Positions 39,177 to 51,502 of a stretch of DNA of 64,000 bases are shown here, in pieces (position 1 is the first letter of the stretch; each line of letters starts with the position of its first letter). This stretch comes from Onchocerca lupi (taxonomy: Eukaryota > Nematoda > Chromadorea > Rhabditida > Onchocercidae). Location: NCBI GenBank assembly GCA_028564675.1, contig JAOVVO010000324.1, positions 21,930-85,929 of the forward strand, in the 5' to 3' direction. A model generated the notes under the pieces. That model was not told where the DNA came from, did no database searches, and was given only the letters and a program-made list of their open reading frames with translations. Made by a program: the position numbers and the translations under genes.

Positions 39177-42100
39177 GATTCAAATTTTCAGAATAATTTG
39201 AATTCCCAAAACATTTGTTTATATTTTTCCCAAAAATTTGAAAGTTAATATATAGTGCATTTTTTTAAAAGATATAACATATTTCAAATTTTTCAATAAT
39301 AAAGATAAAAAATGAGTTAACATTAAAAACTAAATCAGCAAAACTTAGAATTTATTTATGAATATTTAGATAGCAGTAGTTGGAAAGATCACATCATAAT
39401 TAACACTTCTGATCTTAAAGATTAAAGTCAATTTTCAAAGGTCATCGAAGAGGTCATTGAAAATTACTGACAGCATTCCTGGTTAAATCCTTGAGAATCC
39501 TTTGATCGCTGAATTCCTCCGTCATCATAGAGCCATATCTGATACCACCAATGGTACACATTTTAAAACGCATTTTATTCTGAGTTAATGTACCAGTTTT
39601 ATCACTGATAATATAGCGTACCTGTAATATTGAAATAGGATAAATGAAGATTGATCAATTTGATAAATATGAAGGAAAGATAGAAAAGTTCGAATTGTTC
39701 CGGGAATTTTATCCCGGACGTCAGGTCTTACTGATATGAATTAAGATATCAGATGATATCAAAATGCTGGAACAAATGATCTATAGCATTGATAATTAAT
39801 TTGCAAAAGCAAACCTGTCCTAATTGTGAATTCAAATTCGAACTTCGTACTACAGCTTTCGTATCAGAATGCTCATCATAAAGATTTAAATCCTGAAAAT
39901 AGACCATAGTAATAATCCTTTTTCTTAATTCTTGCCTATTTTAATTTTATTGGTAAACTTTTATGTAAAATACTAACTTGCTGAATAAAATAAGCCTGAA
40001 ATAATTGGATCATTTCAAGCGTAATATTTAAACTGATCGGTATTAGGCCAGAATAAAATATTATTAAACCAATAAGTGTTGGAAGAATATGAAAACGATG
40101 AAAATTTCCTAAAATTAATTAAATATTTAACATTTCTTCATCAGATAAATAGTTTATTTGCTTTTCTATCAAATTTAAATTTAAATTCATTTAATAGATT
40201 ACAAATATTATTTAAATACATAAACCAAATATCAAATAGTTTATTTCATCTATAAAAGCAATCGAATGATTTTGCAAGCATCATTTATTTATTTATTTAT
40301 TTTTTTGTTCGTTTTAAATTTAAATTTCAAATACGCACAAAAATGAATTTTATTAATTAAGAAAAAAACAAATTACCATGAAAATATGGCATATAGTAAT
40401 ATTTCCTACTCATAATACTACAACCCATACATGCATTAAATAAGGCCATAAAAACTAAGAACCCAAACTGAATCATCATCATCGAGTTGGTAACTCGTTC
40501 CACTAATGAGCTTAAACATTTTGGGTGAAATTTGACAAATTGAAATTTTGATTTGATCATATGCAACACCTAGAAGCAGTAGCAATTACGAACTTGTGAA
40601 TTCAAATGCGAACTTCTTCAGTACTTCAACTTTTGTGACAAAATTCTCATCCTAAATATTTATCATAAATTTGTCAAAAGCATTCTTGGTGATAAAAAGG
40701 CAGTAAATACTGCTTTTGGAACAAGTTTGTTTAAATATTTCTGCTTACCTTTAACTTACTTTTACTAAACAAAAATTCTAGCAATATTTTGAATCAACTA
40801 TTTTTGAATCAACTAAAATGTTTGTTTCGAAATTCTAAGTTGTAATTTAAAACTAAATAAACTTACAGTTTAGTACGAGTGGCACCGGTTGTATTCAATA
40901 CAAGCTTGGTATATCGACCGGTATATACCGTAACACCGTATACCCAATCGGTATTTTGCAGTTTGCATCCTCGAGGTAATAGTTGATTTGTTCCTGGAAA
41001 TTTCAATATTTACGAAAAAAAAATTATGTAAAATAAGTTTGTTTTCTCGAGAAATTATTTGGGGCTAAGCTAGATCGCAATGATTTTATATACTAGCCAA
41101 GAGCCAAAATGTACAACATAAAATCAAAAAAGTCGAATATTTCGGAAAAGTGAATGGAAAAATCATATGAAAAGACTTTCAAACTTTTATTTTTCTAATT
41201 TCCAGTTATATGGCCCATTATTTTCCATATATTTTAAGCAAACTAAATATTTTAAATAAATTTGCATCAGTCAAAAAATTTTTTTCTTAATGAACGCTAA
41301 TTCAATAAACCGATAAACACAACAAAAAAAAAAAAAAAAGTGACACAAAATATTGATTGCAAATCTGCATAATTAACTCTGCAATTAAATGACAAAAACG
41401 TATTTATAATCATTTGGCAATAAAAATGAAGGCTTGATTTTTTTTAATTTCTCTTTCTTTAATTAATTATATATTATTTAAATGAATTTATTTAAATAAG
41501 TAAATTTATAAATTTACTTATTCAAATAAATGAATCATCGTTTTAGCAATAAAACAACAAACCAAGGGAATAATCTGTTTTAAGATTTTGGCTATCACTT
41601 TTCTTCAAAATTTTTAACGAATTGTTAATTTTAATAACACCATGAAATTTGTACAATTCTGGACTTGGCGGGTCGCATTCTATTATCGATGAGGTTGAAC
41701 ATAATGCCTGCAATGAAAAAGGGCAAAATCAATTTGACCTTTTTTTTTTTTTTTTTGTTAGTAGATTAAATTTGAACTTTTGGGACCAAATTAAAATCAA
41801 ATTGAATGAAAACATTTTTTAAAGAATAATTCTACTTTTAAAAAATTTGAATATTTGTAAAATGATATGTTTAAGATATAATAAATAAAAATTCGAAATA
41901 ACTTGAGAGTATTTGAAAGTTTACTTGAAATACGAAAATTGTTTTAATTATTTCAATTTTAAAAATGTAAATTTAAGATGTAATAACAATAGAGTAACAG
42001 ATGTAACAGAAATATGCCGATACAGTTTACTCGAAAATTTTTGTAACTATTTCTAGTTTATTTAATTTGATTTTATTACTTCATCTAATGCAAATTAAAT

Positions 42101-44059
42101 TATCGACTTGATTTTTTAATTTCTGAAGAATTCAATCAATATATATCCTAAAAATTATTCTGAAATGATTTGATATAAATTATTCGACTAAAATTTACCA
42201 TAATTGTGTGATCATTAATTATCCAAGCAGTTGTTGGCAAAGCTTGACGAATTTTCAGGTTTGTTTCACCATCTAAATTACTTGTTTCAATATATGCCAT
42301 TCCAGCTGGTTCACTGGATGAAAGTAATATAATATCCGCTGGAATAGCTTCATTTCTCATAATTTTCACCACTTGGCCAACTTTTAACTGAAATTTCAGG
42401 TAACAATTTGAACATCCCAAATAAATTAATATATTTTGTGCGATATATAAGAGATAATATATGCTAGAATATAAAAATTCTTGAGATATTCCACCCGTTT
42501 TCTTCTTCGAGTTCTGGCTTTCTTTCGTGCCCTATGGTTTGATCATAAAGTTTTTCTAAGAACTCGAAAAAATCCTAAATTTTTCCAATTTTTTCTTCCT
42601 TTTTTTTGCAATAAGAAATTCTTTTTTATGCAAAATTCAAAAATACTCTTCAAATATTTGACAAAAAGAGATAATTAGGTTAAAAAAATTGAAAACTTTT
42701 TAAGGTGGATAATTAAAAATAAAACTTGAGCCCAATGAATCCTTTTCCATTTCCAACTCTTTCGTTTTTCATCTTGTTTACAAATTAGCACAAATCGTCG
42801 ATTTATCTGACGATCTGCTACCAAACGACTCTTCAATTTTCAAAAAATTTGAATCAATTTTTAATAAATATTATTCGAAAATAGCAAACAAAATTTATCA
42901 GCAAGTCACAATAACAGCGGTAATTTTAATTGATCAGAAAGTGATAAGGAGATGGAAGAAGAGGAAAACAAGGATGAACCAAATAATTATTAATTCATTT
43001 CAATTAATTATAGTTTGAAATGATGATAGAATTATAAGAAATGTTAATGATCAATGTAATATTCTCTTCATTTAATAACATTGAAAAAGGATAATGTAAC
43101 TAAATTTTACAAAATCTTCGAAAATTTCCTTTGCTCCAGCTGCTAGAATAATGACAACAAGAGGTGCAACAGTTGTATTCGTACCATATGGATTCAAACT
43201 TGGGAAAAACTAAAATTATCAATAAATGAAAAAAAAAAAACGGAAATGAAGAGAAATGTAAATAGGAAAATATAACTATGATTATTTCAATTATTCGAAA
43301 AATGAGACTACATAAGGAAATTGCGCATTAATTAGTAAGAATGGACTCGACTAAAATAATTGAACTGATTAAACTAATTTTGTTATATCAATAAATTTTT
43401 TTTCATATTTACATTGTTCTAATAACAGATGAAACATTTTTCATACTGTTTGATAAACAAGAATATCATTTCGAAAAAATAAATAAATAAATATTACTGC
43501 AATTAGAGAAGTAGTTTCTTTTTTTGCTCTTTTACTAAAGGTAAGAATTTTTGTTGAACTTTTCATTTGACTTATTTTAAGTCATTCATTTATTATTAAT
43601 TTACCACTTGTGAAAAAAATAAAAATTTTTACAAACAAAAAGAAAAAATAAATAAATAAATAAACAGTCAACAAATTCTAAATGATTCGAAAAAATGAAT
43701 AAATACTACTACAGTAAGAAAAGCTTCATTTTTTTTTTTTTTTTTGTTCTTTTACTACTAAAAGTATTGATAGTTAATTTTAATTAGAAATAGCAATTAT
43801 AATATTAACTAGAAATAAGCATATAAATTATAACAGAATAAAATGACAAGTGAATATGATAATTAATTTGATCAACCTGTACGATACATATCATAAGAAA
43901 GAAGATATTTCCGAATGTTTTGAATTGATAAAATAAAAATAGTGGCAAAAATGTGATTATATTATATTTTGTTGTTGAAACATAATTTGATGTTTTCCAA
44001 TCCGGTTGCCCAATAATTATACGTGATGGCATAAGATGACGCTTTCGACGCCAATACAT
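32270..44059 (-). CDS. tat-1: P4-type phospholipid-flipping ATPase, ATP8A/TAT-1 class
   Basis: P4-ATPases move phosphatidylserine and phosphatidylethanolamine to the cytosolic leaflet of Golgi, endosomal and plasma membranes, usually with a CDC50 partner. Twenty-eight exons from 44059 down to 32270 keep frame throughout and give 1139 residues (ATP8A1 about 1160). Diagnostic motifs: NYVSTTKYNIITFLP before M1; actuator DGET at residues 168-171; PISL in M4 at 351-354; SDKTGTLTQNKM with the phosphorylated Asp at 404; nucleotide-binding DEKALVKAAKNLNF and KGADSVIF; VWVLTGDRLET; CRCSPVQKA; GDGANDVAMIQ with the hinge at 779-784. The tail GYSFSQDEG followed by VVRLYDSR matches the autoinhibitory GYAFSQDENG / VIRAYD tail of ATP8A, which separates it from ATP8B, ATP10 and ATP11. 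The ATG at 44059 directly follows an AG acceptor. Confidence 0.94.
40593..40653 (-). pseudogene. Decayed copy of an ATP8A exon inside an ATP8A intron
   Basis: On the minus strand this reads GATGAGAATTTTGTCACAAA and then AAGTTCGCATTTGAATTCAC. The functional exon at 39815-39892 reads GATGAGCATTCTGATACGAA and AAGTTCGAATTTGAATTCAC. A 4-base insertion shifts the frame. The copy lies between exons 40867-40993 and 40377-40510, two exons upstream of its source in the transcript, so it is not an in-place alternative exon. Confidence 0.75.
43472..43770. repeat. Duplicated AT-rich block in ATP8A intron 1
   Basis: The stretch 43472-43545 (CGAAAAAATAAATAAATA, then TTTTGCTCTTTTACTAAAGG) recurs as 43687-43765 (CGAAAAAATGAATAAATACT, then TTTTGTTCTTTTACTACTAA), about 215 bases apart, between ATP8A exons 1 and 2. 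Part of the likeness is low-complexity, but the order of blocks is shared. Confidence 0.55.
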
Positions 44060-45079
44060 CTGAGATCAATTTTTGAACTTTTTAACAAATATTATTAATT
44101 TATACGGCATAACTTAATTGATCAAATAATGACAAATAATTTTTTCCAAAAGATTTGAGTAATAAGAGTAGAAAAGAAAAGTTAATTGAACTAGAAAATA
44201 AATTCAGATGTAAAAAAAACAGCAGCAAAATTAAACGAAAGAAGGGGAGAAATGATATCATTCTGAATGACCTAATCATCTTGTTATCAGCCATTTTTTT
44301 ATCACTCATTTCTAATTATTTCTAGTTTCTAATTGATTAAAATAATCTTTAAAATGCTATATTTAGTTCTTAAGAAGAAGAACTCGATCGAAATTATTTC
44401 ACCAATCTATAATTTCAGACAGGAAAATTGCTCATGGACCTTTTAATTCGAGTGAAAAAATCAAAATGAAATAACAAAGATAGCAAATAGCTGTTTTTAA
44501 ATGAGAAAATTCCGATCAATTTATATTGCATAAATTATAAATTAAAAAATTTGTTGAATTCTACTTCATTAAACTTCCCATTTTAATTTAAATTCCCAAA
44601 AATTTGTAATTCATTTTAATTATAAATATTCCTAGATGTAGTTTTCATTCATATCTCCTATGCATAAATCAGTAAAAAAATGTATAGGAGACAGATTAAG
44701 TTGATCAAATTTATTAAAGAGCTAACTAATTAAGTTAATAAATTAAATTAAATAATTTTTATTTGATGGTTAATAATTGATTAAATAATTTGACTAATTC
44801 AAATTTCGCGGACTTTTTGATTGACTGCGAATAATTAAGTTAAGAAACTAAGACTAACAGTGACTAATTGATTGATTAAATGCAATAGTAAAATAGAATT
44901 TTAGCCATTTCTAGAAACTATTTCGGTTTTCAAATACAATATCGTAATCGAATCAGCCGTAAGACTATTATTTGTTTTATTTTGGCATACTTTACCGAAA
45001 ATTGGTCTGTTGATTCAATCTGCTTCATAAATGATATATAAAGTATTTCGATTTTAATGTTACATATTTTCTATTTCAG

Positions 45080-45219
45080 ATCCCATTCTTCACTATCCTC
45101 GAATCTATTCTCGAGTTGAAAAACTTAATCAACTTGTTGAAAAGATAAAACTCACCAGGAAATTACGTCCTCACTCCAACAATTATTATCAACAAGGAAA
45201 ATCTCTGCAAAAGATTTGA
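45080..45219 (+). CDS. Orphan terminal exon of an unidentified gene
   Basis: The segment begins right after CTATTTCAG (acceptor at 45078-45079), is open for 45 codons in a phase-1-entry frame, and stops at TGA 45217-45219. AATAAA follows 8-16 bases later. The peptide is basic and charged (YSRVEKLNQLVEKIKLT, RKLRPHSNNYYQ) and not low-complexity. I could not find a convincing upstream exon between 44060 and 45078, and I do not recognise the protein. It may be the end of a short gene or a relic. Confidence 0.35.
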
Positions 45220-45934
45220 TAATTAAAAATAAATAATTTGATTTAATTTAGTATTCACGTTTTATATAAGCAATATTATAAATAATTATATTTAATTTTA
45301 ATTTACTATTTCATATTATATGCAATACAGCATGTTCCTTATGTAGCAAAGAATGAATTATTTTGAAAAAATAATTAATAATCCTTCGAAATTTCGAAAA
45401 AATTTCAATAATATTAATTTAATGGGCGTTTTTTTAAGTCGTACCATTTCGAAAAATAGATTGTAATAAAAGTTGTGTAATAAATTTAAAGTAAACTAGA
45501 TGAAATTTGATTTATTTGATCAATCCAATCAAAACGAATTAAATTTAATTCGATTCATTTAATCAAATCAAATTAAATTCGATTAAATTAAATTAAATCG
45601 AATTAGACCGAATTATGTCACATTAAATTAAATCAAATTAAATTAAACCAAAATTAAAATTCGATATTTGAAGTTGCAAACACTGCTGCAACAGTGCAAC
45701 AGTGTTGATTCTTTTTGTTAGATGTTTGACCGAGCGCGAGTTATGAACTTTTCGTGAAGTTTTCACTTTTTTCTATTTCTTCCTTTCTTTTCCTCTCTCT
45801 TTCTGTTCTGTCTTGTCAACGTGCGCACAGATATACGTTACGTCACTTACGTCTAACTTCTTTATTACGTCAACTGAACATGTAAATCACTGAACAGTAA
45901 TAGTTTACCTATCATATATGTTACTAGCTGGATT

Positions 45935-46260
45935 CAGCCATGCTTCGTTTAAGTATTCGAATGCAACGTTGCATCGAAATTTCAAATCAATGGGTGAAGA
46001 ACGTGAAACGTTATGTAGGAATGAACAATGCAGAAAGTGGACGTGGTCAATAAATTAAATTCGTTCACTTACTTTTACCTGTCACAGGTGTGACAGAAAG
46101 AGAAAGTAGATACATCCAAATAAAAACACGCATTCATTCGAATGCAACGTTGTTGCAAAATTTCAATGCAATCGATGAAGAATTTGAAAAGTTATGTAAG
46201 AACTAAAAACGAATATTTTACATTTTTATTGATATAATTTTATTTATATAGATTGTAATT
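45935..46260 (+). mobile_element. Dispersed repeat, copy 2 (Helitron-associated type)
   Basis: It begins CTAGCTGGATTCAGCCATGC, then CGAATGCAACGTTGCATCGA, AAATTTCAAATCAATGGG and GAACGTGAAACGTTATGTA. The block CGAATGCAACGTTG...ATTTCAA...GATGAAGAATTTGAAAAGTT recurs within the copy at 46140-46200. It ends near TTTTACATTTTTATTGATAT. The same blocks occur at 18955-19345 (minus) and 58600-58810 (plus). No open frame. Confidence 0.7.
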
Positions 46261-46262
46261 AT

Positions 46263-46540
46263 TTAATTCTCTCTAATATATTAGCTTACATCTAAATACA
46301 CATTATTTAGGATTGGCTTCTTCCTGTTACGTCAACCGTATACGTAAATTTTCAGGACAGTGATGCTTTACTCATCATACTATATGTTATTATGATTATT
46401 TTACATCTCTATTGTATTAGCATACGCCTAGGTACACGTCATTTAGGACTGGCTTCTCTTTCTGAGTAACTGTATGTGCAATCAACGGAATAGTAATGCT
46501 TTTACTTATATTATAATTTAATAAAATTATTTTACATTTC
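46263..46540 (+). repeat. Tandemly duplicated EME1 upstream region
   Basis: Two units of about 135 bases (46263-46395 and 46396-46540) share TTAGCTTACATCTA / TTAGCATACGCCTA, CATTATTTAGGATTGGCTTC / CGTCATTTAGGACTGGCTTC and AGTGATGCTTTACT / AGTAATGCTTTTACT. A third related stretch lies at 45838-45935, beyond the dispersed repeat. The last unit ends in the ATTTCAG that precedes the EME1 ATG. Confidence 0.75.
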
Positions 46541-46542
46541 AG
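46536..46542 (+). promoter_or_regulatory. Probable trans-splice acceptor of EME1
   Basis: CATTTCAG ends at 46542, five bases before the ATG at 46548, with no upstream donor exon seen. This fits spliced-leader addition with a very short leader. Confidence 0.5.
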
Positions 46543-46547
46543 TTTGC

Positions 46548-49500
46548 ATGGATGAAAGTGTAATAGTGTTAAGTGATGATGGAGATGAAAATGGATTCGA
46601 AAGACAGCCAAGTTGTTCCAATATATTAAATTCCAGTTAATATTATTTTGATTATTTGCACTTTTTATCAGTTTCCACTTACGTAAGTACGAAATATAGG
46701 CTAACTTTTTGTCTATTTTATTTGTATTAACTTAAAATGTAGAACTCATGGCCGGTTTCTCTGCTTTTATAAACTATCTGTGTCAAATACTGGCTAATTT
46801 TTTTTCACTCCATGAACGAATAATATACCAAATTTTTGGATTTTTAGATTTCTTGGCCATTACATTATATATTGCTCGAATCATTTACTTCATTTCTAGA
46901 CTATTTTTTTTTTTCTTTAATATAAACTATTAGATGCTTTTAATATTTAAAACTCAAGTTTTTTTTTTTTTATTTCATCAAATATCCCAAATTTTTCTAA
47001 GCCATTCATACTATTCAGTGTTCAAAGAAATTTTTTCCTATTTTCTTAACCAATTTGTATCCTTGAACATTTTCTTCGGAATATTTTGTTTTCTTTCAGA
47101 TACCAATAAGAAAATTCCCAAATGCAGTATTCGAGATGAGGAAAAAGCTGAAGGAGAGCAGGTGTCATCCAGTTCGAGATTCTTTGATGATGACAACATT
47201 CACAACCATTTGGATGACGCAGCATTTTTGGATTTATCTTCTTCAGACGATGAATTGACTGGTTCTAATGAGAAGCTTCGAAATGAATCAGATGAAATAC
47301 CTGAATGCGGAGATTTTGCACATTGGTACAGCCATGAATCGTTCTCACAACCTGTGCAATCATCGCCATTACTCAAAGAAACTCCGCTAATCACTAATGA
47401 ACTCATAACATCTTCTATTTCTCCTGATAAGAGAGCTCCATCGATATGTATAGTACGTTCAGTTTCTGATGGTGTATGTGTGGACAAAAAGAGAAGAAAG
47501 AGAACAAAAGATGAAATAAATGCTGAAAAGGTTATGCTTCATAATTTTCAATAAATATATAAATATATACTTTTTCAATATATTCATATTAGTGTGACTG
47601 AAAGTAATTATTTAATATATTCATATTGATATGATTAAAAATAAACTGAAAAAAAAATAGAAAAACCTTGAAGAAAATGTTTGTTTAGGTCTGATTTATT
47701 TTTCATAATAATCTGAAGTTTTGAACAATGTTTTTTCTTTCGAAATATCTATTACAATAATACGAAATTATCGCTACAAATAAAGTTATGAAAGCCTCAC
47801 GTAACTTTTCAAATAAATGTAATGCATAAAATTAAGCCTACTGACTTCTTTAGATATCCTTAGAGATTTTTAAATAGAAACTAATAATCATTCTGAAATA
47901 TCTTATAACTGCTAAAGTTATACTAAGTTTACAGTTCTTTGGATAATAGAATTCAGTATATTATTATGTGTGCTAACTTGCTTTGAACTAACGATAAATA
48001 GTTCAGATTGCAAAAGAGGAAGCTAAACAAAAGAAGGAACAAGAAAGGATAGAAAAGAAGGTTAATTCAACTTTGCTTCTAATCGATTATAAATCAAGAT
48101 ACTTTAGATTTTCCTCATATTTAATGTCTGTTATAATAAATTTAGTAGTTAAAACCTATCATAGTCCATTAAGATGTACCGTATTTTTTCATACTCTTAT
48201 CACTTTCTTTCATGTTTAAAGTGTGCATAGGCTATTGACAAGATAGTTACTACTAAATAGAGAAAGTAATCTTGGTAAATCTTGATAAGTTGAATCAGTC
48301 GTTTTTAAAAGTTTCACAAACCAATGTGAAATATGTATTATGGGTTCTAGAAGCGAATTGAACTCGAGAAACAGTTGGCCAAATTTGAACGAGAAGTAGC
48401 TGCGGCGAGAAAAACAAAGTGTGAACAGAATCTGTTCTGTCTTATCAGTCTAGATTTACTTGCCGCAATAGGTATGTTATTATTAGCAAGATTGAATGAG
48501 AAATGATGTAATTAAATCTCAGCTTCACTTTCGCATCTGACTATAGTAAATTCTCTTATTTCAAAAAGGTGATACTGTTATGATCAACTGTCAGATTTGA
48601 TAGTTGGTCACTCAATCGACTAATTATCACAGGAATACAAGCAAAGAAATCGTAACAAGTTATGCATTCGGAAGTAGAAATTCATAACAAATTAGGAATG
48701 AACTCTTTTCGATAGTCTCCGTCTTACCATTTCTACAAAATTTCCATAGAAAATTACTAATATGACAAGGAAGGATTTTTATTATAATTTTCTTGTTATT
48801 ACGGTATAGTTATAACAATTAAGATTATGATGTCCATATAATCACGAATTTCGGAGTTCTATTCATAATTTCTTTATGTTGCAGAAAATCTAAGTGAGCT
48901 GACGATGAAAATATTTGAAGACCGCGGCATCCGTGATCAACTCCTTTTCGATGGAAATGGCATGACGGTTTGTTGGAAAAGAAGAGTTTTGCAGGGTGAA
49001 GTAGAAAATGGTGAATTTGTTCGTGGCGAGAAGTTGGTTCGTTCTTGCTTTACTGAATTTTATTCGCGCCTATTCATATTGATTTGTTCCTCTTTTTTCA
49101 TTGTTTACTGATATAACGAAATTATTTGCAATTATTTCCGTTAAATCATTAAAAATATTTAGTAGCAGTGTTAAACAACAAAAGACATATTCCTGAAAAC
49201 TGCAAAAAAAAAAAAATGCATTTGAGGAATATTTTTATAATTAGACTATTAGCATTTAACTCTGTAAATCTTTCTTTAAAGGTTAGTATTCCATTGTACC
49301 AATATGCAGAATCCGAAAGAAATGGCAGTACTCATTGGATGGAAGAGTTCTTAATTTAATGTTTATGTCTTAAATTTAATTGTCATTAAATGTTCGTCGG
49401 ATGTTCACAACTTTTTCGGAAGTTGAAGATTTCGTTTTGTTTGTCCTCTACAGGCTATGCAACTGTAATCACATTGATTGTGTCAATAATTACAGTTTTT

Positions 49501-50889
49501 ACCGACTTTGGTATTAGGTAATCTTTTGCAAAAAATTTTGCAGATGTATGAACAGTTCTGCATTTTGTCATTAGATGCGCAGCGTTACGGCCAATTCAAA
49601 TCAGCTGAAGAAATTGCAGAATTTATTGAAGAGGACTTGAAGAAGTATCCATTTCCATCACCACAGCTTACCATTGTTGTTCATGGCTTGTTAAAATTAC
49701 GGGAAGAAAAAGTAAGTCGTCACATTTCCCATTATGAAAGTATATTAACAATTTAAACTTGTCAAATCAGAACAAGAAGTTCGAGAAGTGTTGTTATTTC
49801 AACTAATTACGAGATATATTAGCAAGATAAAAAGCTACCTTAAGTGGTAAATTTCTAAGCTAATATATTCTTTAGATAGCAGATTTTGTTTTGGAGATTT
49901 TTGAACGTTTTCATGCTCAAACTCGTTTTGTTCTAAAAGCAGAAGAATATGCTATGCTTATTGCTCAAATGCATCGATCCATTGCCCAAAACAAAAATCG
50001 CTTAGAAAAACAAGCTCTGCCGATTGTAAATATTGAAAAGGGCATCACGGAAGTAAGATGTGATCTGTTATTAATTTCATTTCCACTTATTTTTTTATTG
50101 CTTATTCTCGTCACACTGTCTATGGATAATTTCGATTTTCCTACTACAACCTTTTGCTAAATTATAATGATATAATTTTAAATGAATTGGATTTAGATAA
50201 TTAATTTCTCTTTCTACATTCACTATCAGTCTTCTCGAAAAAACTCCATTTATTCGAGAATTCTTAAAGACAAGTTATTTTCTTTTTCAAGCACATTAGA
50301 ACCGGACAGTTACTAAGGCTATTTATAAAGAGCACGAAGGATTTGACCGAAAATTGAAACTCATTCTGTAGCGAGATTTATAATTTGCAGGGTGATGATT
50401 CATCCATCGTATCTGATTGGTGGATGAAAATGTTAAGCCAGATACATCGAATGGGGAGCGATGCACAACGGACAATTGTAAATACGTTCCCGAATCCACA
50501 TGCTCTTTCAAAGTTGTAAGTTTTTTTCATCGCAAAATGAACTGTATCCGAAATCTCTCTTCTAATTCAGAAAAATTCTGGCTGAAAATGAAAGAAGTTT
50601 TATAGCTTCAAAATATTTAAAACAATTTGTGTGATAATAATCACATGGAACTTTTCGAAAATGGGACTTTTTACAGATTTAAATGACTTGAAGTTTGGTC
50701 TAAAATCATCTCAATTTCCAGAACTTACTCAAGATTTATAGATTAAGAACGATGCCAATGAAAGAAGGAATAAAATTCTTAGCTGATACAAAGATGGACC
50801 ATGGTAGAAAAATTGGACCAATGCTAGCGCGTAAAATTTATTTGATGCTTACAAGCATCAATGGTACCGAAATTATCGATGAAAATTGA
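46548..50889 (+). CDS. eme-1: EME1, regulatory subunit of the MUS81 structure-specific endonuclease
   Basis: EME1 forms a nuclear heterodimer with MUS81 that cuts branched DNA such as replication forks, flaps and nicked Holliday junctions. Nine exons join in frame to 487 residues (human 570): 46548-46635, 47100-47530, 48007-48060, 48351-48471, 48885-49036, 49544-49711, 49876-50052, 50391-50515 and 50742-50889. The N-terminal half is acidic and disordered and begins MDESVIVLSDDGDE. A Lys/Glu helix (residues 174-215) precedes the nuclease-like ERCC4 fold (about 220-400: VCWKRRVLQGE, QFCILSLDAQRYGQF, SPQLTIVVHGL). The C-terminal helix-hairpin-helix part is the clearest: NTFPNPHALSKL matches NAYPSPQLLVQAY and GRKIGPMLARKIYLMLTS matches SRRIGPELSRRIYLQMTT of human EME1. 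The acceptor at 50740-50741 was chosen because it alone keeps frame. The 48885 exon end is less certain. Confidence 0.88.
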
Positions 50890-51502
50890 TTATTTTGAAG
50901 ATTTGAAAAAAAAAAATTAATGTTTATTTTATGAAAGCAAACATGGTTCGGGCAAGTGATATGATTTTGACAATAGGCACAATGAGAATATAAACAATTA
51001 AGAACATAGAAAAATAATAGCTAAGAAGTAATATCAGCCAGCTGATATCAATTGAAAAGTTGAAGCATAAAATCCAGAAAATATATAGAACTTTGTGTAA
51101 TAAACTACTGAATTTGCATTTTCATTGATTTGGTATCTTAATATACCATCGTATCTAATTCGAGGAACATTATAAACTTCTTTGATTTCAGAATGCAATG
51201 GAATATGCATAAATGTAAAGATTCTGGATTTTTTCTCAACTGGCTATTTTTTAATAAAACAATTATTAAAACCATTAGAATAATTCATAATTGTAAATTA
51301 TAAAGAGTTATTTACTAAATCTTTCATTCCTTAATAAATCTAGAAAAATGCGAGAAAAATATTAACAGCAAATACAGAATAAAAAGCAGTAAGTAGTATA
51401 ACAACACATTTCCAACAAGAAAACATTATTATAGACATTAAGCACTGACAGTGAGGATTTAACCCTTCTTATTACAGTTACAAAACAAACTGTTTAAATG
51501 AA
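50890..51502. other. Convergent spacer between EME1 and coiled-coil gene
   Basis: The 3' untranslated sequences of both neighbours lie here. It is AT-rich with no open frame or repeat of note. Confidence 0.6.

Larger units (their letters stand above)
44060..46547. other. Divergent intergenic region between ATP8A and EME1
   Basis: Upstream of both genes. It holds an orphan plus-strand exon at 45080-45219, a degenerate (AAATTAAATC)n tract at 45515-45665, a dispersed repeat at 45935-46260 and tandemly duplicated sequence next to the EME1 start. An antisense frame at 44100-44309 is low-complexity and hydrophobic and has no homology I recognise. Confidence 0.55.

Noticed and set aside
30231..44059. 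ATP8A-EDC4 operon
   Set aside because: Same strand, but the 2-kb spacer with its own repeat array is far longer than normal nematode operon spacing.
44100..44309. Possible first exon of ATP8A on the minus strand
   Set aside because: Joining it through AG/GT near 44270 puts the ATP8A frame out of phase; the ATG at 44059 suffices.
47200..47487. Minus-strand open frame
   Set aside because: Antisense shadow of EME1 exon 47100-47530.
49270..49359. Possible extra EME1 exon (VSIPLYQYAESE)
   Set aside because: Has an acceptor-like start but no donor that keeps frame into the exon at 49544, and human EME1 has no matching segment.
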